Source: Epiperipatus broadwayi (lineage: Eukaryota > Onychophora > Udeonychophora > Euonychophora > Peripatidae). Taken from it: DNA of 64,000 nt. Location: NCBI GenBank assembly GCA_028023455.1, contig JAQFVV010006255.1, positions 62,001-126,000 of the forward strand, written 5' to 3'. Below, piece after piece: positions 48,528 to 60,890 of this stretch. Both the position numbers and the translations under genes were made by a program. A model generated the notes under the pieces. That model was not told the origin of the DNA. It saw only the letters and a list, made by a program, of their open reading frames with translations, and ran no database searches. Within the stretch, counting starts at the first letter, position 1. The number at the start of each line of letters is the position of its first letter.

Positions 48528-49322
48528 TACAAGTATATATATACTTGGAGTTTAGATGTAATTATAGGGGATTTGAACACACAGTTTCAAGCTCCTTTTA
48601 GTTATCCACTCTATTTCATACAACCATTACATATGGCTACACACATGTGAAGAAGATAAATGATCTCCAATATATATATTTCATGCTGAATTCTTACTCA
48701 GTTGGTCCAGATCATCATCTCCCACATGTAAATATAATCAATGCTTGGTTTATATTAAGATAGCAAATATTCAAACTTTAATGGATAGGTTTCAATCTAT
48801 TCCAGCCTTGAACTCTTCGACCATCAATACCATTGAAAATCTGATGATAAAATCCCAAATCCCATGTTGATGTCAATATTATTGTCATGCCCATTCCTAT
48901 TCTGTGTATTTAACTAGACAATGTCCTATATATGAGTGGTCTGAGTGACTTAATGTCAACATTGGCATAACAAAATTATTGGCATTAATAAAGGATTTGA
49001 ACATTCCATCATCAGATATTCAATGGAATGGATGGCTGTAGATTTGGAGCATGAAGTGGATTGAAGCCTGTCCATTCAAGTTTGAAGATTTGCTATCTTA
49101 ATATAAACTGATTATATATGTGTGGGAAATGATGATCTGGACCAACAGATAAATGTGGGTTCAGCATAAAATATATTGGAGATCATTTATCTTTTTCACG
49201 AGTGTGTGGACATGTGTGTCGATTGTATGAGATAGAGGGAATAGCTGAAAGGAACTTAATAGTCTATGCAAATCCTCTATAATTACATCTAAACTCCAAG
49301 TATATATATATTATACTTGTAT
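48528..49322. mobile_element. Foldback element, about 795 bp
   Basis: The termini pair as ATACAAGTATATATATACTT with GGAGTTTAGATGTAATTATAG (left) and the complement ending TTATACTTGTAT (right, to about 49322). The arms of about 330 bp share GATAAATGATCTCCAATATA, GGTCCAGATCATCAT and TTAAGATAGCAAAT. On the minus side of the left arm lies GTGTTCAAATCCCC, resembling a tRNA B box, so the arm may have captured a SINE-like piece. No ORF. Confidence 0.82.
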
Positions 49323-49572
49323 ATAAATATTTTTTAAATAATAGATACAATTTTATCTCTGATTTATTTGATTTACTTTTAAATTAATATAAAAATTTAA
49401 TATTCAGTTTTTTTAAGAGTTTAATTAGAGAAAATTATAATTTAATGTTATTTAATTTTATAAACATTTTGATCGGCTTTGAGTAATTAAACCTATAAAA
49501 TCTACTTATTTATTTACCTTTTTGAAAATCAAATAAGTTTCTGTCACTAATGTTTCATTCTATTATATATAT

Positions 49573-49755
49573 ACAAACTAGTCAATCCACTCAATCAGAC
49601 TATCCAAGAAAATAAAATCTAAAACACTTCCAATCGTTTTTACACTTGAGAAGTCTGCTTGTAGCAGTGAAACCATTGGTAGTATTTTAGATTTTATTTT
49701 CATGGCCAATATGGTTGAGTTTTGAATTTGGGGTAATTTTGATTATCTATATATA
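49573..49755. repeat. Short foldback element, about 180 bp
   Basis: CAATCCACTCAATCAGACTA and AAAATAAAATCTAAAA on the left (49583-49625) return inverted as TTTTAGATTTTATTTTCATG and GGTTGAGTTTTG on the right (49686-49725). TA tracts flank both sides. Confidence 0.6.
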
Positions 49756-51640
49756 TATATATTGCAATCAGGTAGGAGCAAGATGCGACCCGTTGAGAAA
49801 AGTGCATTTTATGTGAAAGTGTGTTTACGATTGGTTGTGCACTTACGAAAGTAAATTAAAAATGAATGCATGTTTATTTTCCACATAAAATAGATAATAA
49901 TAACTATTTCAGGATTTAATTATACATGAAATTTAAGATAGATAAATTTTAGAATATCTTTATCCTCATATAATAATAATCTCACTGTATTCTTAAATAT
50001 AAATATTTTGCTACAATATCTCTTGTCTAATGAATTAATTTCTTTGATACAAAATAATACGTATTTTAAAGAAGGCTAACAATTTAACTTCTATCTTATT
50101 CATAAATTAAATCCAATGATCAATTAATTATTTATCTCAGGGTTATTGACTAAATCAATATTGCCATTCAATTTAAAAAATATATGGATTTAAAGTTTCT
50201 GAATGTAAAAAGGAATTTTATTGTATATCATCTTACCTCTGACTTGTATTTCAGATAGGAGTAGTAATAATAAATGGTGTATATAAATTTAATAAATGAA
50301 TTTGTAATTTAATAGCTTAGAAGTATGACCTATTTTCGAAATTATGTGAAGACGATGATTTCAATAATGGCAAACAGATATATTTAAATATAAAAATTGT
50401 TTTATTATATAAAACAAAATAACAAAAATTATAAGGAACAATAATAAAACATAATTTAATAACAAAATTCTATACCAATATTAATAAATATTATTGATTG
50501 TTTTTCGTGAATAAGCTAAGCTTGGTTTGTGACTATGTGTGTAATTCTAAAGTGTTGCAAAGACATAACACTGTATTAGAGAGTGTTAAACAATATTAAA
50601 TCAAAACCTACTTTTACATAAAGGAAGATATGCAAATGAGATATTTATTTTATATATCGCGATGTATATGAATTGCAATAAACTAAACATCAGCATTTCA
50701 AGCTAATGCACATGCGCTTTATGAATCTTAATAATAAGTGAATACTTTCATTTCCAACAGAAGATAAAGTCTTTGCGAAAGAATAGAATGAATCCTAATA
50801 ATGTTTTCTAATGTCCTTAATTATTTTTGTAACAATAATCAATAGATTATTAATCTTATTCTATAAAAGCTGACTGACTAATTCTTTCACTCTTTTTGAA
50901 ATAAGTACATTTATTGACTTAGCCCTCTTAAATGGTATACAAAATACATAGATTTATTTATTATACATTTATGTCCTTTACTAGAACGACTTGCTATGCT
51001 TCTTATATTATTCAAAGTTGAAATAATTAGGAGTATACTTCTACTATCAAATACAATTTATTTTATTTATACCATCAAAATGCCTTACTGCATAGTATAG
51101 CATTTAAAAATTATACAGATATCATAGGCACTATAGAAATAAATATTTTAGTGATTTAATCATCTGTCCAAGAAAGATTAACTACCAATGAATTCTAGGC
51201 TGAATTTAAGAACTACTAAAACATAAAGTAAGTTAGACATAAATGGGTTTACATAAATTTATAAGTTTAACTAAATGCAATCTGACTCCAATATAAAATG
51301 TATGTTCATATACTTACCCAATGTGGCAGTGGTGTTAAGTACAGATAATGGACCCACAATCTTTCATTGCATGGACTTTTGTCTTGATTTAATCTTAATG
51401 TTATGGATATTGCCAATTGTTAAATTTGATGTTATCTAAACTAAAATGGGAATAATCATTTGATGGTTGCTACATCTAGGTTGCTTAGCCTGCAACTCCA
51501 TATAATGCATGGTTTGGATTTTATTGGGAACAAAAATTGTAAATTCCCAGCCTAATATCAATGGTAATGGTCCACAATTAAGTTTATGTTTATTAATTCA
51601 ACTGATTTTCTATGTAACTTCAATTTTGTAACTAGTTATT
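49756..51640. other. AT-rich non-coding stretch
   Basis: No gene, RNA or repeat boundary was recognised. The sequence is AT-rich with no long open frame on either strand. Confidence 0.55.
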
Positions 51641-51829
51641 ATTTTAAGCCAATAAACATCATGTGACTGCCATCTCTTATGCTTGTGTATAACTTGTTAA
51701 AACAGGCAAAACTCACTATATATATATATAGCTTGCTGCGTGTGGCAATATATATAGTGAGTTTTGCCTGTTTTAATAACAGTTATACACAAGCATAAGA
51801 GATGGTAGTCATGTGATGTTTATTGGCTT
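51641..51829. repeat. Palindromic cap of the TTAA-family element
   Basis: Arms of about 80-90 bp pair: left GCCAATAAACATCATGTGAC...TTAAAACAGGCAAAACTC, right GAGTTTTGCCTGTTTTAATA...GTCATGTGATGTTTATTGGC. The centre is TA-rich and includes AGCTTGCTGCGTGTGGCAA. Within it, 51697-51776 is itself a TTAA-to-TTAA mini-element. This shows that sequence outside TTAA has been included in a larger inverted duplication. Confidence 0.8.
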
Positions 51830-52998
51830 AAAACCAATCCTGTCTAATAGGATAGTGGTGGCTATGGTTATTAAAGAACCAAAGACACCAAAATGTATGG
51901 ATACTGAACTGGGTTCAGACCTATATGACTATATAAGCTAATGGGCTTGGATTGAAAACATTAGGTGTTTTCAGTTTAACCCCCCCCCCATTAAATTAAT
52001 TATTTTTTGAATGAAAAAATAAATTAATTTTTTAATTATCAAACAAAAAAAAAAAAAAAAATAATAAAATTAAATTTTATCATCTTATAATTTAATATTA
52101 ATTAAATATATTTTAATAAAAATTATATATATTATTTTTTAGGATAAAAAAAAAAAAAAAAATTTTTTTAAAAAAAAAATTTTTTTTTTTTTTATTATAA
52201 AAAATTTTATTTTACATAAAAAAAAAATAAAAAAAAAAAAAAAAAAAGAGGGGAAGCCATATTTTTTTTTTTAATTTTTAAATAAAAAAAAATAAATTTT
52301 TTTTTTTTAAAAATTTTAAATATTTTTAAAAAAATCTTAAATATTTAAAAAAAATTTTTTTTTTTTTTTTTATTTTTTAAAAAAAATATTATTTTTTCAA
52401 ATAATATATTTTTAAAAAATAAAATATAATTGAAAAAAAAATATTTTTGTTTTTTTTTTTTTTTTTTTTATTAGGTGGTTTGTTTTTTTTTTCCAACCAA
52501 ACCAATTCTCTTTTTTTGTGGGAGAGGGGGCAAAAACCAAAAAAGAGAAATGTTTTTTTTTTTTTTTTTTTAATTTTGAATTTTTTTTTTTTTTTTTTTT
52601 TAAAAAAATTGGAGAAGAGACCACCCCCTCAAAAAGAACAAAAAAACAAAACCAAACATATCAAAAGAATATTTTAAAAAAAGAAACGGGGAAGGTAGAA
52701 GGGACGCGAGGTTCCAACAAAAGGCCCGGAAGAGGGGGGAAAAGGGTTAAGACTCATAGTTTTGTAGTTAAATGAAGATAAAAGGTGGTTTCTGGAGGGT
52801 TGCATTAGATCCTAAGATCTAGGTGCAGTGCTCACAGATCCAAGGCTCTTCACTGATGAAGGCCATAAGCCAGAAACTAGTCTGGGGATATTGGATGAGG
52901 CACTAGATGGGGATTTTATGCACAAGCCTTCTGGCATCCATTGATTACTCTAGCTTGCTGAGTGTGGCAATATATATAGTGAGTTTTGCCTGTTTTAA
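51697..52998. mobile_element. TTAA-family element interrupted by a homopolymer block
   Basis: Family body sequence at 51830-51979 (for example TATGACTATATAAGCTAATG) resumes at 52749 (GACTCATAGTTTTGTAGTTA). It runs through CAGTGCTCACAGATCCAAGG to the family end GAGTTTTGCCTGTTTTAA at 52998. The undisrupted copy at 37.52-37.92 kb shows these two parts are normally adjacent, so 51980-52748 is an insertion or an assembly artefact. Confidence 0.75.
51980..52748. other. Homopolymer block, probable consensus failure or insertion
   Basis: The block consists almost entirely of long A and T runs with a C run at the left edge, and G-rich patches (GGAAGAGGGGGGAAAAGGG) at the right. It interrupts a TTAA-family element. 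Both edges carry TTAA (51976 and 52746), so a real TTAA insertion that was poorly sequenced is possible. The several overlapping F- and K-rich openings here are artefacts of the homopolymers. Confidence 0.7.
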
Positions 52999-55148
52999 TA
53001 ATAGTTATTATTTTGTGTGTCTTTTCAACTTATAACATAAAGATTATGATCTGTATTAAAATCTTGATTGTATTTTTATGTAATGCTAATCATAGAGCTT
53101 TGGGTTTCTGATCGGGCATTATTGTACACTCTGTGATCTGATCATGGACATTGAATGTTTTGTAGTGGTATCCAAATTATATTGGTTACATGTATTGTAA
53201 TTTTAGGTTTTCAATGATGATTATCATCTAATATTTGCTGTGATCTGAATGTTAATTGATATAGGTTTTTTTTTTCAATTTATAACCTTGTAACAATGTT
53301 TCCATGGATTTTCATACTGTAACCCTGAAGTTCCATGGTAGACAATGCTTGTAACCATCTGTTTGAACCAATGCCTTTGTTCACAATTATGTATCTTGGC
53401 ACTGTAAATAAAGTATTTTTTTAAATGTAAAATATATAAAATTGTTCCCTGTATGTTCATATCTTGGCATTATCTTGAGATCTTTATTATTTATTTATTA
53501 TTATACTACTAATAATTATAAACTAAATAATTCAACATTTCTAAACCAAGTTTACTTAAGTAATTTCTCAAATCATAATCCTACTTTTATGAATGGTTGA
53601 GAATTATCCTGTGAAAATATTTACACTTTGCAGAGTATTCCAACACTTATATATTACTCACAATATTTTAATGTGATCATTAGATATTAAATTAGAAGCA
53701 CAAGGTAATTCCTTTTATAGATTTAAATCTTTAGTGACACTTAATACAATAATTTTAAAAATTTAATAGGCACATTTAGTAATCCAATTCTGGATTGATA
53801 GTTAGTGCATTAGACCACTTTTAGAATACCTGCTAAATAATTTATGATTATCAAAGATTTATATTGTAGCATTTATAATACTGAATCCACTATTAAAAAA
53901 CTGATATTAAATTGCAGGTTTTATACAAAGAGAGCAATTTAATCCTTCAGAGAACACTTGTGGACTTATACCTTCATTTTTAGTATTTATCGCATATTTT
54001 AAAAACACTAGATCACTAGTATTTTGAATTTAAACACACATAATTTATTTTGTAAAATAATTCAGGCCATTTTAATAATTAATAAGACCTTAACAAATAA
54101 ATAATAATAAATAAATTAATTAATTTTGTTCATCTTCATTGATAATTAGGCATTTTCTCCATAGCTGTGAATTTATATGTGATTTAGAATTATTGTATAA
54201 AGTTTTAACTTCCAGTAAAACCATAGTGAGCTGATCTATACTTTCCAAACAAATTATTTCACCATTATTTTGAAAGAAGGAATAAATGATTTGATTGAAG
54301 TTATAATAAGCATCCCATAAGCAATTTTCCAAAATTTTATTATCAGTTTAAGATAGTAAATCAGATTTTCTTCAAAGTAGTATTTCATAGTAATCCCTAT
54401 TGTTGATTATCTATTTTAATTCAAGGAGAAGATATTTTACTAGCTATGCAAAATGCCTAGAGTAAGTTAATCTACTCTTACATTATGAAAAATATGGTCA
54501 AAATGTCTATTTTGAAATTTGATTTGATTGGATCTTGGATGCTGTAGAGTTTTACAATGACTGACTGAATTTTCCCAAGCAGTTATATTTATAGTCTCTG
54601 GTCAGCTAGTATCTGAATTACCCACAAAGCTTTTCTGCTTTTAGGTTTTTCTGGGAAAAGTTTGTTCACTGATGTGGTAATATGAAAGAAGCAGATGAAT
54701 AAAATTGTTTGGGTTTATATTAAGCACTAAAATTTTCCAGATGTTGAAGAAAAAAACAAATAATACCAAAATTTGATTATTTTACCTTAATGAATTTGCA
54801 CACATTTTACAACCATTTTTTTTATACCAATTAAATAATTCTATTATCCCTTTAAAGTTTTCAGATATTTATTTTTATTAAATTAATATAATAAATGCCT
54901 TTTAATTGAATTAGATCAATTAATCTATTAGTTATACATTTATAGCTTTTTAAGCTATGTTTAAACACATAAACATTTTATGCATGTTAAACTGATTACA
55001 TTTAAACATACAAACATTAATGCATGCACACACATATTTTAAATGGACTGTTAACTCTACTATTTTATTTAAATGTAATCTCAGTTGGAATTATCATACT
55101 GCAGTTATTGTGGAAGTGTTTTAAAATATTGTTTTATTATATTTGATT
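52999..55148. other. AT-rich stretch with coding-like minus-strand part
   Basis: No gene is assigned. The only notable part is the minus-strand region around 54120-54640, described separately. The rest is AT-rich and unstructured. Confidence 0.45.
54120..54355 (-). pseudogene. Coding-like minus-strand segment, unidentified
   Basis: A minus-strand frame of about 75 codons ends at 54120, including LENCLWDAYYNFNQIIYSFF, ESIDQLTMVLLEVK and SQLWRKCLIINEDEQN. About 200 bases upstream on the same strand another frame (about 54480-54620) reads PETINITAWENSVSHCK and continues without a stop for about 48 codons. Composition is unlike random A/T-rich openings. No domain, start or clear splice sites are seen. 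It may be gene or transposon remains. Confidence 0.22.
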
Positions 55149-55281
55149 TAGTATATATTTTTTTTTTCCATATGTCATAGCATCGGCCAGGGTGCGAACC
55201 CACAACCGTCTGCAACCAACACTTGCTTGCATGGCTGCTGTGATACATCTCGACTAACAATGCAAGACTAGTATATCTTTT
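55149..55281 (-). mobile_element. tRNA-derived SINE, minus strand, with target duplication
   Basis: The body is about 55163-55268. On the minus strand it has a TTAGTCGAGATGTATCACAG head, a B-box-like GGGTTCGCACCC and the family tail GCTATGACATATGG then A residues. TAGTATAT.TTTT lies at 55149 and again at 55269. Same family as the copies near 6.9, 30.2 and 62.9 kb. Confidence 0.85.
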
Positions 55282-57410
55282 CTTGTATATTTTTCATAAA
55301 ATATCAATTTTATGTGTGTATGTGTTTTTCTGCATGTACATAAAATTCAACTGTGCTTTTTAAAAAATAATGATAATATAAATGCACGTATTTTATATAT
55401 GCATTGATCAATGAATCTGCCCAGAAGGCATCTTTAAATACTTTGTAAAAATGTATATTTTTAGCAGTATTATGAGAGACTTTTGAATTTTATTTTGATT
55501 ATATTATTAGCCATCTGTCCAATAATAGTGGTGGATTTACTTTGCTCCACTAGAACACGAAGCCAATAATTTTCATTACAGTTTTTGGCTATATTCATTA
55601 ATTACAACGGTAAATATAAAGTTACAAGATATATATCAAGTTAATAATTGATTTAGAAATGTTTGATTTTTGAGGCTGTAAAGATCACCAAATGAATTCC
55701 TCAGATCAACAAAATTAACTAATTTATTGATTTTTTTTGTCTCAGAAGTGATTAAATGTAAAAAAACTTTCAAAATAATGTAATGTAAGAATGTTGTATT
55801 TTCGCAGCTAATAGAATTTCAAGTATCTTTTTTTTCCACTAGAAAGTAAAGCCAATCTATTTAAAATAATAAAAACCGTTAAAAATTGGGCTGGATTTTT
55901 AAAAAAAAAAATTCTCAAATTTATATTATGATTCAATCTTTATATTAAAAATCCAATTTTTTTTTTTTAATAAAATACAATTAGTAATTAAAAACAAATT
56001 TGTATCGAAAGGTCACTGTTTAAATATATATATATCACAATAAAGATTTAAATTCTTATATCCAGAAAAATATTATAAATTATATGAAAACAAAATTGAC
56101 TACAACAGAATATATATAATAGAGATAACCAAATTTTCAAAACAATGTTATATATATATATGTGTGTAGGTAGAAAATTTATATATAGCTGTATTTTGTG
56201 TTTCCAACATTGTGTAATTTTAGTCAGAAATAAAATATAATATTATTTTACAATGCTTAACACAATAATTTTACTTCTTTCCATAATTTTATGACATTTC
56301 ACAATGGCAAAAGAATATATTCAATAAAAGAGATTTAAATTTTAAACTAAGTATGAGGATTTTATGTAGACACTGTTGAAATGGTAAATAGTTACAATCA
56401 AAAAATACAAAATTAGTTTATATAATGTTAACTATATCAATGGATTGGCAATCTACGTAGCAGGCTGAAGATTTTTTGGTACAGCAACTACCAGAAAGAT
56501 AATTGATGAAGTGTTTTAATACTTTCTGCTGTTCTTATTATATAAAATTTTATTTATAAATAAAAAAAATGTATGTATAATTTTCTCTAAATTAACTGGC
56601 AGTGGGTGGGTACTAATTGTACTGACAATAGTGTTAAGTGCCAATTGTGAATTGGTAACTCTGTAAGGTGAGTCAAATTTAAAATGAACTATTCAAAAAC
56701 ATCATTTATCATTGTAATATCTTTGGGTCAGTTCTGTGCACTGCTTCCAGTAACACTCACTCATTAATGAAAACTTCGTTTTTCAGTTATACTACAATTA
56801 AATTAATGTTAATATAAATTAAAATGTCTAATTTAAATGTAAATCTTTATGGTAAATATTTTAAAAGTTTTATTTACACAAATATTCTTTTTTCAGCCTA
56901 GAAAATATCACCCCCCCCTCCAAAAAAAAAAAAAAACAAGTACCATTTTAAGAGGACCTGGAAATAAATGTTGGTTTTATAAGACAAGAAGAAAAATAAC
57001 TTGTGTTTAAGAACAGTTGTAATACATATTTCAAGTATTAAAGACATTATAATACAAAACATAAAAAACGGTTATTTCATTTAAGTATAGGTAAGAGAAA
57101 CGAATACTTTAAAAAACATCTATAGAAAATAAAAATAAAAAACTCATTACAATGTTTTATAAAAATAAATCATGAAGTCAATTTCTAAAAAAGTGAAACC
57201 ATATACAGATGGATAGGTTTTAAAAGAAATTTTTTCATGATCATCTGAATATTTTTTTTTTTTCAATTTTTCAAATAAAAATGAAATTATGCAGAAAATT
57301 AAAGATATCCATTTATCTTCCTAAACCATTCAATAAAGAATAAATTTTATGAATGAAGAGAGAGATCAACAATTTTAAAATGATTGAAGCAATGTGATGT
57401 TATTAGTTTA
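55282..57410. other. AT-rich non-coding stretch
   Basis: It contains C-run/A-run low complexity near 56912-56937 (CCCCCCCCTCC then A) and TA tracts. No gene or clear repeat boundary. Confidence 0.5.
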
Positions 57411-58207
57411 TCTTTGGAGAAAATTACTAATGCAAATGACATTGCACATTTAACATTAATAGTGACTTTTTATTCATGTTTAAAAAAACTATAATTGAAG
57501 AAGTGGGGACTGTTTGAGAAATATATGCTAAAACAACAGCATATGACATTTTTGACTATGTTGTAAAATATATAAATAAATGGGTAAAATAAAGGAAATA
57601 TTTTTTGTTATTATAAAGTTGCAACAAAAGGCAAAAATATTTGTTGTATCTTTTTGGTTGAAAAATAATTTGAATGACCATTTTTATCTCTTCATTGTAT
57701 TATTCATCAAGTATGTGCACATATTTTTAGCAGAAAGTTAGAAGAAGTTATATGTACTGAGAGGAAAAATTGCCAATATAATTATTCCATAGTTATCTCT
57801 TTCTCTCTCTTTTGCATCAAAAATATAAATTATTGTTAGAAAGAACTGAATCAGAATATGAATGTCCTCTCTTATATAATAAAGTTCAGCCATTATGTAA
57901 AGGAAAAGTCAGTAACGGATTTGTCAATCTTTTAGTGGAAGTAAAAATATTTTTAAAGAGAAATAGATGAAATATAATCTGATTTAGATAATAATATGTG
58001 GTCATGAACTTATTGTGTTTAAATAACAGTAGAGACCATTAAATTGGTTAAACAAAATACTTATGTCAAAGCCAAATTATATTACAATTATATAAACACA
58101 GGCTTCTTTTGTTGCAAAAATTATGACTTTTAAGAAAGGCATTGAATTTAAAAATTTTCCATATTTTCCAAATTTAACAAAGTTTATGGACACCATATTT
58201 AATTAAT
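57411..58207 (+). pseudogene. Decayed hAT-superfamily transposase (ZBED5/GTF2IRD2-like)
   Basis: Pieces in the right order but in different frames resemble the hAT transposase core found in ZBED5, GTF2IRD2, FAM200 and SCAND3. They are SLEKITNANDIAHLTLIV (57411), IIEEVG.V*EIYAKTTAYDIF (57491), LHCIIHQVCAHIF..KLEEVI (57690), EYECPLLYNKVQPLCKGKV then FVNLLVEVKIFL (about 57850-57958) and AFVAKIMTFKKGIEFKNFPY followed by FPNLTKFMDT (58102). The family equivalents are the DEST-type start, the HCIIHQE block, the EY...Y..V.WL..GKV..RF..L..EI..FL block and the AF..KL..F...L..G...HFP block. At least three frameshifts and several stops separate them, so the protein cannot be made. The N-terminal zinc finger and C-terminal dimerisation part were not found. 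Terminal repeats were not located. Confidence 0.8.
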
Positions 58208-58473
58208 GACTTTGTTTAAATTGAAATTATGGATTATATATTAACTTTGTACAAATATTTCACATACAGATTTAATAATTTACAAAAACACCCCCCCCCC
58301 CATGATTAAATTTATTTTGCAGCCTGACATTAAAGACAGTTACAAAATAGATAAAAATTATTTAAAATTTTGAACATTAAATATTTGGATTTAAAATTAA
58401 TTGAATTTGACAGCAAATGAAATTATACTGAAATGGCTTATTATAAATTTCTTTAAATGCACATTGATTACAT
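58208..58473. other. AT-rich stretch with C run
   Basis: It holds a run of ten C residues at about 58291-58300 and otherwise plain AT-rich sequence. Confidence 0.5.
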
Positions 58474-58670
58474 AAGTAATATTTACTAAAGCTGTAAACC
58501 TCAAGAATATGCATGTGAAAATGCAAAGGTAGGGACCTCTACAGGTCTTAACCACAAGCTTATGCTCTTTTCTTCCAAAGCATAAACTTGTGGTTAAGTC
58601 CTGTAGAGGTCCCTATCTTCACATTTTCATGTGCATATTCTTGAAGTTTACAGCCTTAGTAAATATTACT
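58474..58670. repeat. Near-perfect hairpin, arms about 93 bp
   Basis: AGTAATATTTACTAA.GCTGTA at 58474 pairs with its complement ending at 58670. Inner landmarks are GGGACCTCTACAGG and its complement CCTGTAGAGGTCCC. The loop is about 12 bases (CTTTTCTTCCAA region). Few mismatches. No ORF. Confidence 0.88.
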
Positions 58671-59699
58671 GAAATGGATTATGAAAAATGATAATTACCT
58701 TTACATAATTACTAAAATATGAAATGAACTTCTTAATAGATTTTAATGTACAAAAAAAGTCACCTTTGCTCTTTTAACCGATTTTGGCATAATGTACTAT
58801 TAAGAGCAATCCTTCTCAGTAATGAAATATATTATTAACCCATATAAAAATCATTTAAAATGGAAGAAAGATAATCAGTTATGATAACTAAGTAGTATGG
58901 AGCAGATGTTGCACATCTTTTTGTTGTATTTAATGATGAGATGACTATATGGCTGAACTGTTATCTGTGAGTGAAATACTGTTCCACTAATTAATATTTT
59001 TATATATTTAGTAGAGGAATAATATTTCAGTCCTAGTTAACTGTTATCTCAGCCATGTAGCTATGTTATAATTAAATACAAATTTAATGACCATCAATAT
59101 CTATTCAGTACTGTCTATCATTGCTGATTATTACACAGAACTATTTCTTTTATTATATATTTTGATATATTTTAAGCTTGATTAATAGAAGTTCTCACAG
59201 CATTTACTATCACCAGTAATGCTTTATCAATCTTCAGCTCATTGACAAAGTTATAATAATAATGTCCATTGCAATTGCTACATAAACACCAATTTTTTTC
59301 TAATAACCATGGCTGTCATTGGCTAGTAATATATATATGAATATAACTTTCTATATAATTTGGCTGGAACATTTAAGGTTCTTTATATTTATTATTACTA
59401 ATTGTTGCAGAGCTTACTTTTGATGCAGAACATTAATACTCAAGATCCAGATTACTCACAAATGCTATGAATCTTATGTCCTACATTGAAAGACCACTCA
59501 GCAACACTTAATAATAATAAATAAATATAAAAATCTTTTCTTTCCTTAATGTTAGAAACGTCTTTGCCAAATTATTGAAAACAACTTTAAAAATGATAGC
59601 AAAGGATTTTACATTCTATATAATTATTTAAATAACAAATGCTGTTAGAGTAAATGACATACATTCCCATTTAGCATTCAACCATATGTATAATAAGAA
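58671..59699. other. AT-rich non-coding stretch
   Basis: No gene is recognised. Near 59640-59700 it begins to match, in direct orientation, sequence at about 59935-60035 (AAATGCTGTT.TAGTAAATG.CATACA). Confidence 0.45.
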
Positions 59700-60890
59700 A
59701 ACTGTTCACTTCCTTACTAAGTTCTTTTTGGTTATAAAAAAAGATTGTATGCATATGAATCAGTGAAATTCTTTTATTATAAAATATTTATTAAACAGAT
59801 CAATTTTTATTTAACAAAGTAAATATATTTCTTATTTTAAAACTTTGTAACAAATATTTAAATGACAAATATGTAAATACAACACATCACAGTGTAAACA
59901 TATACATAATGTTTTACACAATCATCAAATACCAAATGCTGTTGTAGTAAATGGCATACAATACCACTTAGATTTTAACAATTTCTTTGTTAGCAAGTTC
60001 TCTTTAATTATAAAGAAGATCATGGATTGCTTTCTTATTATAAATATTGTCAAATGCTAAGTGGACTTGTATGTCATTTATTATAACATGATTACTATTT
60101 TAATGATTAGAAAGAGAAAAGCTTTAACATTTTTCCACATGTGCTTTAAATATTTGTTTAATAGTCAAATGGTGGAGTTTATAACTGTAAACATACCTCT
60201 CAAACCTTAACACAAGATAGAGATTTTATAAATTTAAGAATGGCCATCTTATTTTTAATCTAAATTCTTACTTATATAACCCAATCTGAATCATATTCCA
60301 TTAAAAAGGATCTTAATATTAACTTGATGTAAATCACAAGATTTTATGTAGGTTAATTTATAAGAGGAAATAGTGGATTTGAGAGTAATCTCTTCATACT
60401 CTCAAATCAAGTTGCTTCAGATTGTTCTATATAAATAAGAATTTAGGTTAAAGTTAAGATGGCCATTCATATCTTTGTAAAGTCCCTATCTTATGTTGAG
60501 GTTTGAGAGGTCTTTCTATAGTCAAAAAGTACATCATTTGACTATTAAACAAATATTTAAAGCAAATGTGGAAAAGGGTTAAAGCCTTTTTCTAATTACA
60601 TACTGCCTGTGTGATTGATAAATAATTAGAAAATTATTTAAATGATTGTAAAGAACATTATATATTCACATTCTGATTCTTTGTATTAAATATATTTGCC
60701 AATTAAATGTTTTCTGTAAAGTTTTAAAATAAATGGGGATTTCTTTACTTTATTAAATAAAAATCAATCCATTTAATAAACATCTTATAATAAATAATGA
60801 CTGATTAATGATCATACTTCTTGTTTTGTCATTCAAGACAATCTTCTATATAACCAAAGAGAACTTAGTAAGAAAGTGGACCTCTTATTT
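59700..60890. mobile_element. Nested foldback complex, about 1.2 kb
   Basis: The outer arms pair: CTTACTAAGTTCT.TTTGGTTATA at 59713 with TATAACCAAAGAGAACTTAG ending near 60873, and TTTTTATTTAACAAAGTAAA near 59803 with its complement near 60750. The inner arms pair: AGCTTTAACATTTTTCCACA (60120) with TGTGGAAAAGGGTTAAAGCC (about 60567), and CCTCTCAAACCTTAACA (60196) with its complement near 60495. A short central hairpin is built on GGATTTGAGAGTA/TACTCTCAAATC. A direct partial duplication (59640-59700 against 59935-60035) adds a further layer. No ORF. Confidence 0.7.

Noticed and set aside
52412-52775. Three overlapping F- and K-rich openings
   Set aside because: They are produced by poly-T and poly-A runs in the suspect homopolymer block.
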